Shown here: piece after piece, positions 53,442 through 62,157 of the stretch | Position numbering within the stretch: position 1 is the first letter of the stretch | How the letters are laid out: each line of letters starts with the position of its first letter | Source of the DNA: Streptomyces sp. NBC_00078 | GTDB lineage: Bacteria; Actinomycetota; Actinomycetes; Streptomycetales; Streptomycetaceae | DNA: 64,000 nt | Direction: 5' to 3' | NCBI RefSeq assembly: GCF_026343335.1 | Contig: NZ_JAPELX010000001.1 | Location: 5,146,001-5,210,000, forward strand | Translations under genes and position numbers: made by a program | The notes under the pieces: generated by a model | What the model was told of the DNA's origin: nothing | Database searches by the model: none | The model's input: only the letters and a program-made list of their open reading frames with translations

Positions 53442-53978
53442 ATGGTCACTCACGTACTGGTCGAGGCGCGGGGCGACGAGCGGGGGGCGCTGCTGTCCTT
53501 CCTGGCGGAACAGCGTGGCGGCATCCGCCGGGCGGTGCTCGGGCTGACGGACGAGCAGGCGACGTCCCGCCCCACCGTCAGTGAGCTGTCCCTGGCGGGT
53601 CTGGTGAAGCACGTCGCGGAGACCGAGCAGGGCTGGGTGGCCCGCGCGCGCGGCGAGTCGCCGGCCGTGCACCATGACCCGTCGAACTGGCACGAGAGCT
53701 TCGCGCTCCTCGACGGCGAGACGGTCGAGTCGCAGCTCGCGTACTGGGAGAAGGTCGCCGCCGAGACCGAGGCATACGTCCGCTCGGTGCCGAGCCTGGA
53801 CGACACCTTTCCGCTCCCGGACCAGCCCTGGTTCCCGCCGGAGGGGCGCGTCTCCGTGCGCTGGCTGTGCCTTCACCTGATCCGCGAGACCGCCCGGCAT
53901 GCCGGGCACGCCGACATCATCCGGGAGGCCCTCGACGGGAAGACGGCGTTCGAGCTGGTGGCGCTCGCCGAAAAGTGA
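53442..53978 (+). CDS. DinB/DUF664 family protein
   Basis: A 178-aa four-helix-bundle protein. The metal-binding histidines are visible: LVKHVAETEQGWVAR, and LHLIRETARHAGHADIIREA near the C-terminus. DUF664 proteins resemble mycothiol- or bacillithiol-dependent transferases. It precedes the PadR gene by 28 bp, so the PadR protein may control or share expression with it. Confidence 0.9.
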   Translation: MVTHVLVEARGDERGALLSFLAEQRGGIRRAVLGLTDEQATSRPTVSELSLAGLVKHVAETEQGWVARARGESPAVHHDPSNWHESFALLDGETVESQLAYWEKVAAETEAYVRSVPSLDDTFPLPDQPWFPPEGRVSVRWLCLHLIRETARHAGHADIIREALDGKTAFELVALAEK

Positions 53979-54006
53979 GGCCGTAGGAGGCCATAACCTG
54001 GACCGT

Positions 54007-54648
54007 ATGTCAACGATCCGTCTCCTCGTGCTCGGCGCGGTCCGCCGGCACGGGCGGGCCCACGGCTACCAGGTGCGGAGCGACCTGGAGTACTGGGGGG
54101 CGCACGAGTGGTCCAACGCCAAGCCCGGCTCGATCTACCACGCGTTGAAGCAGCTGGCGAAGCAGGGGCTGCTGCACGCGCACGAGGTCGCGCCGTCCAC
54201 GGCCGGCGGGCCGCCGCGCACGGAGTACGAGATCACCGACTGGGGCACCGATGAGTTCCTCCGGCTGCTGCGCGAGGCGCTGACCTCCTACGACCAGAAG
54301 ACGGACGTGAAGTCGGCGGCCATCGGCTTCATGGTCGACCTGCCGCGTGCTGAGGTGGTGGCCCTGCTGAAGGAGCGGGTCAGGCGCATCGAGGAGTGGC
54401 GAGGGGCCGTCACCGGGCACTACGTCCCCGAGGGCGGCCCCGAACAGCTCGGCCACATCGGCGAGATCATGAACCTCTGGGTGCATACGGCCGACGTCGA
54501 GGCCGAGTGGACCGACGGGCTGATCGGCCGGATCGAGGGTGGGGCGTACACCTTCGCGGGGGAGGGCGAGCCGTTTGTCGGCGTCCTGGCCGAGGGAGAC
54601 GAGAACCCGTACGCCACGGGGGAGCGTCATCCGGGAGACGATCACTAA
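54007..54648 (+). CDS. PadR-family transcriptional regulator
   Basis: A 213-aa protein from the ATG at 54007. The winged helix is STIRLLVLGAVRRHGRAHGY, then PGSIYHALKQLAKQGLLHAH and the wing PPRTEYEITDWGTDEFLRLL. The C-terminal helical Vir_act_alpha_C-like region (LPRAEVVALLKERVRRIEEW) mediates dimers. Ligands of PadR proteins are typically small phenolic or drug-like compounds. It forms an operon with the DinB-like gene. Confidence 0.92.
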   Translation: MSTIRLLVLGAVRRHGRAHGYQVRSDLEYWGAHEWSNAKPGSIYHALKQLAKQGLLHAHEVAPSTAGGPPRTEYEITDWGTDEFLRLLREALTSYDQKTDVKSAAIGFMVDLPRAEVVALLKERVRRIEEWRGAVTGHYVPEGGPEQLGHIGEIMNLWVHTADVEAEWTDGLIGRIEGGAYTFAGEGEPFVGVLAEGDENPYATGERHPGDDH

Positions 54649-54677
54649 TCGCTTCGCGCGCCTCGGCCGATAGCGCG

Positions 54678-56078
54678 TCAGTGGTGGAAGCCGGTGGCCG
54701 CGCCCTTGTCCCTGGTGTACGGGTGCGGCTGGCGGCGCAGTTCCGGCAGCAGCCGCGTCAGGTCCTCCACGAACAGGTCCGCGAGGTCCGCCGAGAAGCC
54801 GTTGCGGCACACCACCCGCAGCACGGACAGGTCCTCCCGGTTCGGCGGGAAGGTGTACGCGGGCACCAGCCAGCCGCTCTCCCGCATCCGCCGGGACACG
54901 TCGAAGACGTCGTACGAATCCACGTCCTCGGCCGTCGTGAAGGCGAAGACGGGCAGTTCGTCGCCCCGGGTCAGCAGCCGGAAGTCGCCGAGCGCCTCGA
55001 CGCGTCCGGCGATGCCCATGGCCACGTCCCGCGTCGTCTGCTGCACGGCGCGGAAGCCCTCGCGGCCCAGCCGCAGGAACGTGTAGTACTGCGCGACCAC
55101 CTGGGCGCCGGGGCGCGAGAAGTTGAGGGCGAAGGTCGGCATGTCGCCGCCCAGGTAGTTGACGCGGAAGACCAGGTCCTCGGGCAGCGCCTCCTTGTCG
55201 CGCCACAGCGCCCAGCCGACGCCCGGGTAGACCAGTCCGTACTTGTGGCCCGAGGTGTTGATGGACGCCACGCGCGGGAGGCGGAAGTCCCAGACCACCT
55301 CCGGGTCGAGGAAGGGGGCGACCATGCCGCCGGACGCGCCGTCCACGTGCACGGGGATGTCCAGACCGGTGCGCTCCTGGAGGGCGTCGAGCGCCGCGCA
55401 CAGGTCCGCGATGGGCTCGTAGGAGCCGTCGAAGGTCGAGCCGAGGATGCCGACGACCCCGATGGTGTTCTCGTCGCACAGTTCGGCGGCGGCCTGCGGA
55501 TCGAGGTGGAAGCGGTCACCGTCCATGGGCACCTGGCGGGCTTCCACCTCCCAGAAGTTGCAGAACTTGTCCCAGCACACCTGGACGTTGACGCCCATCA
55601 CCAGGTTGGGCGGCGCCCCCGGGGTGGGGCTGCGCCTGCTCCAGCGCCGCTTGAGCGCCATCCCGGCGAGCATGCACGCCTCGCTCGACCCGGTTGTCGA
55701 ACAGCCCACGGCCGCCGACGGATCCGGTGCGTTCCACAGATCGGCGAGCATCGCCACACAACGCCGCTCCAGCTCGGCGGTGCGCGGGTACTCGTCCTTG
55801 TCGATCATGTTCTTGTCCCGGCACTCCGCCATCAGGACGCCGGCCTGCGGCTCCATCCAGGTGGTGACGAACGTGGCCAGATTCAGCCGTGAGTTGCCGT
55901 CCAGCATCAGCTCGTCGTGCACCAGCTGGTACGCCGTCATCGGGGGCATGGCCGCGTCCGGGAGCCGGTGCCTGGGTGGCGCTTCGGTCATGCCGGCGAC
56001 CGGATTGGCCTCCCCGAAGAAGGGATTGACCGACACCGGGCGCTCGTCGTGCTTCTGCGGGCCTTCGTGGAGCGCCAT
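54678..56078 (-). CDS. gadB: Glutamate decarboxylase
   Basis: A 466-aa PLP enzyme of the expected length; ATG at 56078 with GGAG upstream. It shows VGCSTTGSSEACMLAGMALK, the substrate-side HVDGASGGMVAPFLDP, and the PLP lysine in SINTSGHKYGLVYPGVGW. It converts glutamate to GABA using a proton. The ClC-type gene lies directly upstream (60 bp) on the same strand, forming an acid-resistance pair. Confidence 0.96.
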   Translation of the reverse strand: MALHEGPQKHDERPVSVNPFFGEANPVAGMTEAPPRHRLPDAAMPPMTAYQLVHDELMLDGNSRLNLATFVTTWMEPQAGVLMAECRDKNMIDKDEYPRTAELERRCVAMLADLWNAPDPSAAVGCSTTGSSEACMLAGMALKRRWSRRSPTPGAPPNLVMGVNVQVCWDKFCNFWEVEARQVPMDGDRFHLDPQAAAELCDENTIGVVGILGSTFDGSYEPIADLCAALDALQERTGLDIPVHVDGASGGMVAPFLDPEVVWDFRLPRVASINTSGHKYGLVYPGVGWALWRDKEALPEDLVFRVNYLGGDMPTFALNFSRPGAQVVAQYYTFLRLGREGFRAVQQTTRDVAMGIAGRVEALGDFRLLTRGDELPVFAFTTAEDVDSYDVFDVSRRMRESGWLVPAYTFPPNREDLSVLRVVCRNGFSADLADLFVEDLTRLLPELRRQPHPYTRDKGAATGFHH

Positions 56079-56137
56079 GGCCTTGTCTCCTCGTCTCTTT
56101 CGGAATCTCTTCCGAAATCTCTTCTGGACAACGGGTT

Positions 56138-57421
56138 TCAGCGGATCGGGGTGCCGTCGCCGCGCAACTGCATCTGCGGCCGCCCGGTCACCAGCAGCCA
56201 GGCGGGCAGCGAGGCGAAGCACAACAGGGCGGTGATCGCCGGTGAGGACACCAGCACCGCTGCCGTGAACAGGCTCACCCATGCCTGGCGGGTGACGGCG
56301 AGGAGGGTGCCCAGTACGCCCGTGGCGACACCGAGGGCCGGGTGAACAGCCGGTAAGAGGGCGTGCGCGCCCAGGCCGAAGGCGACGCCGACGAAGACCG
56401 CCGGGAAGATCCGCCCGCCCCGGAAGCCGCAGGACGCCGCGACGAGCAGCGCGGCCAGTTTCACCACGGCCAGCAGGGCGAACCCGCCCGCCGACCAGCC
56501 GTCCGGATCACGCGCCAGCTCCGCGGCCTCGTCCAGCCCCTTGAAGAGCGTCAGAGGCCCGCCCAGGGCGCCCAGCAGCCCCAGGACGAGCCCGCCGGCC
56601 GGAAGCGCCACCATCGGGTGCCTGAGGCGCCGGAAGACGCCATGGACGTACGGGAAGGCGTAGACCGCGCACATGCCGAGCGCCGCCGCCGGCGGGGCGA
56701 CCACCAGCGCGGCCAGCAGATCGCCCCAGCCGAGCCGGTCGAACGGCGGCAGGTGCAGGTCGAAGCTGGGCTCCGCCACCAGGGTGGTCGTCAGGGCGCC
56801 CGCCCCTGCGGCCACCAGCGGACCGAACACGTGGTCCCACAGCAGCCCCTTCAGCTGCCGCCCGGCCAGCGCCTCGGAGATGACCAGCGCCGCCGCCACC
56901 GGCGTCCCGAACAGCGCACCGATCGTCGCCGCCTCCGCCAGTGCCGCCCACACTCCGCCCGGCATCCGGCGCACCAGCCTGCTGCCCAGCCAGTAGGCCA
57001 GCGCCACGTTCACCGCGATGACCGGGTTCTCGGGGCCGAGGCTCGGCCCGCCCGCGAGCATCAGGGCGGTCGCCAGCAGCAGGCCGGGCAGCACAGCGGG
57101 CGGCAGGACGGGCGCGTTCAGCCCCATGGACGCCGGATCGGGCCCCGCGTGGCCGGGCACCTGCCACACCACCAGACCGACCAGCACACCGGTCGCGGTG
57201 AGCATGACGAGCATCCAGGGAACGGAGTACCGCCCCACCCCCAGGGCGTCCGGCAGGTTCCGCCACAGCACGTGCTGGAGCTGCTCGGCCGCGGCACTCA
57301 CCCCGATGAGCAGCAGGCTCGCGCCCACGCCCACCACGAGAGCGGGCAGGATCAAGGGGAACAACGCGCGTGCCGGTGCCGCGGGGGCGGCGGGCGCCTG
57401 CTGCGCGTTGTCGTGAGCCAC
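56138..57421 (-). CDS. clcA-like: ClC-family chloride channel/antiporter
   Basis: About 427 aa from a GTG at 57421 (a TTG at 57442 is in frame). It has ten or more membrane segments and ClC selectivity motifs: GGPSLGPENPVIAV (the GxEGP-like loop with the gating Glu) and CGFRGGRIFPAVFVGVAFG (GxFxP). The first usual GSGIP motif is not clear. ClC proteins exchange Cl- for H+ and compensate charge during acid resistance. Its place beside gadB supports that role. Confidence 0.85.
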   Translation of the reverse strand: MAHDNAQQAPAAPAAPARALFPLILPALVVGVGASLLLIGVSAAAEQLQHVLWRNLPDALGVGRYSVPWMLVMLTATGVLVGLVVWQVPGHAGPDPASMGLNAPVLPPAVLPGLLLATALMLAGGPSLGPENPVIAVNVALAYWLGSRLVRRMPGGVWAALAEAATIGALFGTPVAAALVISEALAGRQLKGLLWDHVFGPLVAAGAGALTTTLVAEPSFDLHLPPFDRLGWGDLLAALVVAPPAAALGMCAVYAFPYVHGVFRRLRHPMVALPAGGLVLGLLGALGGPLTLFKGLDEAAELARDPDGWSAGGFALLAVVKLAALLVAASCGFRGGRIFPAVFVGVAFGLGAHALLPAVHPALGVATGVLGTLLAVTRQAWVSLFTAAVLVSSPAITALLCFASLPAWLLVTGRPQMQLRGDGTPIR

Positions 57422-57483
57422 GGGCTCACCATAAGCGGACAAAATAGGCGCAACATCCGGAACGGATGCTCCGGAGACAGGAC

Positions 57484-57514
57484 TTGCACCTCACGTCACG
57501 TGAGGCCCCACCGT
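57484..57514 (+). promoter_or_regulatory. tipA promoter with palindromic TipA-binding site
   Basis: -35 TTGCAC (57484-57489) and -10 CACCGT (57509-57514) with a long 19-bp spacer. The spacer holds the near-palindrome CCTCACGTCACGTGAGG, arms CCTCACGT and ACGTGAGG. A long spacer with an internal palindrome is the mark of MerR-type promoters, and the sequence is very close to the well-known thiostrepton-inducible ptipA. Confidence 0.92.
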
Positions 57515-57544
57515 GGAGTGCGTCACGAGAAGGGAGCGGACGAA

Positions 57545-58306
57545 GTGAGCTACTCCGTGGGACAGGTCGCGGGCTTCGCCGGCATCACGGTGCGCACGCT
57601 GCACCACTACGACGACATCGGCCTGCTCGCTCCGAGCGAGCGCAGCCACGCGGGCCACCGGCGCTACAGCGACGCCGACCTCGACCGGCTGCAGCAGATC
57701 CTGTTCTACCGCGAGCTCGGCTTCCCGCTCGACGAGGTCGCCGCCCTGCTCGACGACCCGGCCGCGGACCCGCGCGCGCACCTGCGCCGCCAGCACGAGC
57801 TGCTGACCGCCCGGATCGAGAAGCTGCAGAAGATGGCGGCGGCCGTGGAGCACGCCATGGAGGCACGCACGATGGGCATCAACCTGACACCCGAGGAGAG
57901 GTTCGAGGTCTTCGGCGACAAGGACCCCGAGCAGTACGCGGAGGAGGCGGAACAGCGCTGGGGCGGCACGGAGGCGTACGCCGAGTCACAGCGCCGCGCG
58001 GCCACCTACACCAAGGAGGACTGGAAGCGCCTGCAGGCCGAGGTCGACTCCTGGAGCGAGCGTTACGCCGCCCTGGTGGCCGCCGGTGAGCCGTCGGCCG
58101 GCGAGGCCGCGACGGACATGGCCGAGGAACACCGGCAGCACATCGGCAGGTGGTTCTACGAGTGCCCGTACGAGATGCACCGCTGCCTCGGCGGCATGTA
58201 CGTCTCCGACGAGCGCTTCAAGGCGTTCTACGACGCCATGCACCCCGGACTCGCCGAGCACCTCAGGGACGCGATCGAGGCGAACGCGTCCCGCCGCACC
58301 GCGTAG
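57545..58306 (+). CDS. tipA: Thiostrepton-responsive MerR regulator TipA
   Basis: A 253-aa protein, the same length as known TipAL. Residues 1-75 are the MerR winged HTH (YSVGQVAGFAGITVRTLHHY, then RRYSDADLDRLQQILFYREL), residues ~80-109 a dimerisation coiled coil, and 110-253 the TipAS antibiotic-binding domain (MGINLTPEERFEVFGDKDPE, then MHRCLGGMYVSDERFKAFYD with the thiopeptide-capturing cysteine). TipAL binds thiopeptides covalently and activates its own promoter. An internal ATG at 57872 with GGAGG upstream would make the shorter TipAS. Confidence 0.97.
   Translation: MSYSVGQVAGFAGITVRTLHHYDDIGLLAPSERSHAGHRRYSDADLDRLQQILFYRELGFPLDEVAALLDDPAADPRAHLRRQHELLTARIEKLQKMAAAVEHAMEARTMGINLTPEERFEVFGDKDPEQYAEEAEQRWGGTEAYAESQRRAATYTKEDWKRLQAEVDSWSERYAALVAAGEPSAGEAATDMAEEHRQHIGRWFYECPYEMHRCLGGMYVSDERFKAFYDAMHPGLAEHLRDAIEANASRRTA
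57872..58306 (+). other. Internal translation start for TipAS
   Basis: An in-frame ATG (MGINLTPEERF) preceded by GGAGGCACGC. It would yield a ~144-aa antibiotic-sequestering domain without the DNA-binding part, as is known for tipA in S. lividans. Confidence 0.8.
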
Positions 58307-58307
58307 C

Positions 58308-58342
58308 GTCCTGGCCCGGGCGTCCTACTCCCGGGCCAGGAC
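58308..58342. terminator. Bidirectional terminator between tipA and the UPF0145 gene
   Basis: Perfect 13-bp stem GTCCTGGCCCGGG / CCCGGGCCAGGAC around a 9-nt loop. It begins just after the tipA stop and overlaps the last codons of the convergent UPF0145 gene. Confidence 0.9.
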
Positions 58343-58690
58343 CACCGCGGTCCCGTAAGCGCACACCTCGGTGCCCAGGTCCGCGGCCTCGGTCACGTCG
58401 AAGCGGAACATCAGCACCGCGTTCGCCCCGCGCGCGCGTGCCTGCTCGACGAGCCGCTCCATGGCCTGGTTGCGGGTCTGCACCAGTGTCTTGGTGAGCC
58501 CCTTGAGCTCACCGCCGATCATCGACTTCAGTCCCGCGCCGATCTGGCTCCCCAGATGCCGGGAGCGCACCGTCAGCCCGAAGACCTCGCCGAGGACCTC
58601 CTGAACCCGGTGTCCGGGTACGTCGTTCGTCGTCACGACCAGCACGTCGGGCTGAGGGCCCTGACCGCCGCCGTATTCATCGATGCCCAT
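58325..58690 (-). CDS. UPF0145 (YbjQ-like) protein
   Basis: A 121-aa protein from the ATG at 58690. It shows the family pattern VLVVTTNDVPGHRVQEVLGE, VFGLTVRSR, then ARARGANAVLMFRFDVTEAA and ends EVCAYGTAVVLARE. YbjQ-like proteins form pentamers; a metal-binding role has been proposed but is unproven. Confidence 0.93.
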   Translation of the reverse strand: MGIDEYGGGQGPQPDVLVVTTNDVPGHRVQEVLGEVFGLTVRSRHLGSQIGAGLKSMIGGELKGLTKTLVQTRNQAMERLVEQARARGANAVLMFRFDVTEAADLGTEVCAYGTAVVLARE

Positions 58691-58832
58691 AACCCCACAG
58701 CTTTGTGCCAGTCGGCGCACAGTGCATCCTGGAGACACCCGTGGAACCTGGGGCGGACACACAGCGTTGATAGCTTTGGGCGCCCGTACAAGGACGCCGT
58801 ACCTTCCTCCACCCCTTCAGGAGCCCGGAACC

Positions 58833-59753
58833 GTGACGACGCTTGCCCTCGGCCCGAGCTGGCTGGATCCGAACTACCTCCTGGACACGTTCGGCATCTG
58901 GGGTCTGCTCCTCATCGTCTTCGCGGAGTCGGGCCTGCTCATCGGCTTCTTCCTGCCGGGCGACTCGCTGCTGTTCACCACCGGCCTGCTGATCACGACC
59001 AATCAGCTGAAATTCCCGCTGTGGGCCGCCATCGCCCTGATCTGCGTCGCCGCGGTCCTCGGCGACCAGGCGGGCTACATGTTCGGCAAGAAGGTCGGCC
59101 CCTCGCTCTTCAACCGGCCCGACTCCCGCCTCTTCAAGCAGGAGAACGTGGTCAAGGCCCACGAGTTCTTCGAGAAGTACGGCCCCAAGTCCCTGGTCCT
59201 GGCCCGCTTCGTACCCGTCGTACGCACGTTCACGCCGATCATCGCCGGCGTCAGCGGCATGAAGTACCGCTCGTTCCTGACCTTCAACGTCATCGGCGGC
59301 GTCCTGTGGGGCGCCGGTGTCACTCTGCTCGGCTCCTGGCTCGGCAAGATCGACTTCGTCAACAAGAACATCGAGGCGATCCTCATCCTGATCGTCCTCA
59401 TCTCGGTGATCCCGATCATCATCGAGTTTCTGCGCGCCCGCTCCAAGGCCAGGAAGGACCCCGGGGCACCTGCCCCGGCGGAGCACCGGCAGGCCCCCGT
59501 CATGGACGACGCGACGACCCAGTTGCGCCGCATTCCGCCGGCCGACGACCAGGGCTACCACCAGCAGTACCAGCAGCAGCCACAGCAGCAGCCGTACGAC
59601 CCGAACCAGCACTACGCCCAGCAGTACCCGCAGCAGTCGTACCAGCAGGGCCAGTACGGCGAGCAGCAGGGCCAGTACGGCGACCAGCAGGGCCAGTACG
59701 GCGACCAGCAGAACCGGCACAACCAGCAGTACCCGTACAACCAGGGTTACTGA
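58833..59753 (+). CDS. DedA-family membrane protein with Gln/Tyr-rich tail
   Basis: A 306-aa protein from the GTG at 58833 with AGGAG upstream. The DedA/SNARE-associated region (residues ~10-205) includes FAESGLLIGFFLPGDSLLFT, GDQAGYMFGKKVGPSLF and ARFVPVVRTFTPIIAGVSGM, the signature with the conserved Arg. DedA proteins move phospholipids such as C55-P or phosphatidylethanolamine across the membrane. The last ~70 residues are a disordered Q/Y-rich tail with repeats GQYGEQQ, GQYGDQQ, GQYGDQQ, outside the usual fold. Confidence 0.92.
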   Translation: MTTLALGPSWLDPNYLLDTFGIWGLLLIVFAESGLLIGFFLPGDSLLFTTGLLITTNQLKFPLWAAIALICVAAVLGDQAGYMFGKKVGPSLFNRPDSRLFKQENVVKAHEFFEKYGPKSLVLARFVPVVRTFTPIIAGVSGMKYRSFLTFNVIGGVLWGAGVTLLGSWLGKIDFVNKNIEAILILIVLISVIPIIIEFLRARSKARKDPGAPAPAEHRQAPVMDDATTQLRRIPPADDQGYHQQYQQQPQQQPYDPNQHYAQQYPQQSYQQGQYGEQQGQYGDQQGQYGDQQNRHNQQYPYNQGY

Positions 59754-59810
59754 AAGCGCACCTCAAGGGGCGCGGGGCCGTGTCGACAGGCGGCTGCGCC
59801 GCGTAGTCGC

Positions 59811-61481
59811 TCAGAAACCCCGGGTCCGTTTCGCAGCCCGCCGCCCCGCCGCTGAAGCCCCGCCGGGAATCCGCAGGAACAGCCGCGAGATCTCCGACCC
59901 GAGGTTGACCCCGATGGCGATGGCCATGGCGAGGGACGCGGCCGTGGCCAAGGAGACCAACCCCTTGTCGACCTCGTTCTGAGCGATCGACAACAGGCCG
60001 AAGTAGGTGGCGGAACCCGGCAGCAGGGGCCCGATCGCCGCGGTCGTGAACGGCAGCGCGGAGGCGAACCGGTACCGCGACAGCAGCTGCCCGAACAGAC
60101 CGACCAGCCCCGCCGCCACCGCCGTGGAGGCGACCGGCGAGATCTCGCCGGTGTAGTGCAGCGCGCCGTACACCGACCAGGCGACGCCACCGTTCAACGT
60201 CACCCACAGCACGGTGGACCGTTCCTGCTGCAGCAGCACGGCGAACGTCAGCGACAGAAGCATCGACGCGCCGATCTGCCAACCCGGCCGCGGGTCGATG
60301 CTCAGGGCCACGTCGGGGTTGAGCTTGGCCCCCAGGTTCACCCCGAAGTACAGGACCACGAGCACACCGACGACGATGCCGACGAAGAGGTACATGACCT
60401 CCAGCAGCCGCGCCGACGCGGTGATGTAGAACCCGGTCAGCCCGTCCTGCACACCCGCCACCAGAGCCCGCCCCGGCAGCAGCGCGAACAGCCCACCGGT
60501 GATGACGGCGGACGCCTTGACGTCGGCGTGGGCGACGGTCAGCGCGACCCCGATGGCCGCGGGCGGCATCGCGGCGACCGTGAACTGGTAGAACTCCGGC
60601 AGCCCGCGCCCGGCGCACAGCCAGGCCAGCCGGTCGCCGAGCATCGCGCCCAGCATGGCCGCGAGGAACACGCTCACGTCGCCGCCGACCAGCACGGAGG
60701 CGGCGCCCGCGAGCAGCCCGCCCGCTCCGGTCAGCACCCAGCCGGGATAGGGATGCCGGTTGCGGCGGATCTCCGCGAGCCGCCGGTAGGCCTCCTCCAG
60801 CGAGAGGTGGTTGTCCGCGTCACTGAGGTCGTCCACCAGATGGAACACGGCCGCCAGCCGGGTGTAGTCGGTGGCCCGGCGCCGCACCGTCCGGGACGCC
60901 GTCACCGGGTCGTCCACCAGGGACGGCTGGTACGAGATCGCCAGCAGCGTGAAGGTGACGTTCGGCTCACAGCGGTCAAGCCCGTAGGACCGGCACACCG
61001 CGAACATCGCGGCCTCCACGTCCTCGGCGCCCTCACCGCCGGCCAGCAGCAACTCGCCGATACGCAGGGTCAGGTCGAGCACGCGCGGGACGGCCGGACC
61101 GCCCTCCTCCGCCTTCGGCCCCGGCTCCGGCGCCGGCCGGTCGGCCACCGGCATCCGCAGCATCGTGCGCATCCGGTCCTGCCAGGGCACGTCCTTGGTG
61201 AGGCTGACCATCGGAATGCCGGACGCCGGCGTGAACGCGGCCGGGGCGAGCGTGGAGCTGTAGGTGTTCGGCGTACTGAACGCCGAGCCCTCGGCATCGG
61301 CCGCCGGCGACTGCGGGACGTCCAGCCCGTCGGGGACGGCGAACTCGGACGTGGTCTCCGGTTCGGCGACGACCCTGGGCGCGGCGAAGCCTGCGGGAAT
61401 GGCGAACTCGGATGTGATCTCGGGGTCGAACGGGCCTCTTGCCTCGTCCGACTGCGGCTTGCGGTCCTCCGCCTCCGTCAC
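59811..61481 (-). CDS. Threonine/serine exporter family protein (ThrE-like)
   Basis: A 556-aa protein with a GTG start. The ~140-aa N-terminal extension is disordered and has two similar segments (EITSEFAIPAGFAAP and ETTSEFAVPDGLDVP). The ThrE N-terminal domain starts LDLTLRIGELLLAGGEGAED and the membrane domain has ten or so segments (HPYPGWVLTGAGGLLAGAAS; then AARLLEVMYLFVGIVVGVLV). It would export threonine, serine or small amines using the proton gradient. Confidence 0.92.
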   Translation of the reverse strand: MTEAEDRKPQSDEARGPFDPEITSEFAIPAGFAAPRVVAEPETTSEFAVPDGLDVPQSPAADAEGSAFSTPNTYSSTLAPAAFTPASGIPMVSLTKDVPWQDRMRTMLRMPVADRPAPEPGPKAEEGGPAVPRVLDLTLRIGELLLAGGEGAEDVEAAMFAVCRSYGLDRCEPNVTFTLLAISYQPSLVDDPVTASRTVRRRATDYTRLAAVFHLVDDLSDADNHLSLEEAYRRLAEIRRNRHPYPGWVLTGAGGLLAGAASVLVGGDVSVFLAAMLGAMLGDRLAWLCAGRGLPEFYQFTVAAMPPAAIGVALTVAHADVKASAVITGGLFALLPGRALVAGVQDGLTGFYITASARLLEVMYLFVGIVVGVLVVLYFGVNLGAKLNPDVALSIDPRPGWQIGASMLLSLTFAVLLQQERSTVLWVTLNGGVAWSVYGALHYTGEISPVASTAVAAGLVGLFGQLLSRYRFASALPFTTAAIGPLLPGSATYFGLLSIAQNEVDKGLVSLATAASLAMAIAIGVNLGSEISRLFLRIPGGASAAGRRAAKRTRGF

Positions 61482-61541
61482 TTGAGTAACGCTCCCTGTA
61501 CGACGCGTGCAGCAAGGCCCAGTATGCGCACAGAAACGCGA

Positions 61542-61571
61542 ACGGGCCGCACGCGTGCGCGTACGGCCCGT
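61542..61571. terminator. Terminator between ppa and the exporter gene
   Basis: Stem ACGGGCCG / CGGCCCGT with a 14-nt loop that itself is GC-rich and partly paired (CACGCGTGCG), 16 bp after the ppa stop on the minus strand. Confidence 0.75.
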
Positions 61572-61586
61572 TGCACGACTCAGGGC

Positions 61587-62078
61587 TCAGTGGCCGCCCG
61601 ACTCCTTGAACCGCTTGTAGGAGCGCTCGATCTCGATCTCGGCGTCCGTACGGCCCACCCAGTTGGCGCCCTCGACGGACTTGCCGGGCTCCAGGTCCTT
61701 GTAGACCTCGAAGAAGTGCTGGATCTCCAGGCGGTCGAACTCCGACACGTGGTGGATGTCACGCAGGTGCTCCTGGCGCGGGTCCGTCGCCGGCACGCAC
61801 AGCAGCTTGTCGTCGCCGCCGGCCTCGTCCGTCATCCGGAACATGCCGATCGCGCGGCACTTGATCAGGCAGCCGGGGAACGTCGGCTCATCCAGGATGA
61901 CCAGCGCGTCCAGCGGGTCACCGTCCTCGCCGAGGGTGTTCTCGACGAAGCCGTAGTCGGTCGGGTAGGCGGTCGAGGTGAAGAGTCGACGGTCCAGGCG
62001 GATCCGACCGGTCTCGTGGTCCACCTCGTACTTGTTCCGCGAACCCTTCGGGATCTCGATCGTGACGTCGAACTCCAC
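61587..62078 (-). CDS. ppa: Inorganic pyrophosphatase
   Basis: A 163-aa family I enzyme. The GTG at 62078 is chosen because VEFDVTIEIPKGSRNKYEVD is the standard N-terminus and GGAGG lies just upstream; an ATG at 62093 is also in frame. Signature DGDPLDALVILDEPTFPGCL holds the Mg2+-binding aspartates. It hydrolyses pyrophosphate to phosphate and drives biosynthetic reactions forward. It is divergent from dacB. Confidence 0.98.
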   Translation of the reverse strand: MEFDVTIEIPKGSRNKYEVDHETGRIRLDRRLFTSTAYPTDYGFVENTLGEDGDPLDALVILDEPTFPGCLIKCRAIGMFRMTDEAGGDDKLLCVPATDPRQEHLRDIHHVSEFDRLEIQHFFEVYKDLEPGKSVEGANWVGRTDAEIEIERSYKRFKESGGH

Positions 62079-62157
62079 CGGTGGCTCCTCCATGATCAAC
62101 ACATAGTTCTGGTGGTTAAGTGTCCCTCACGCAGGTGTGTGATCGCGAAAGGGGCTG

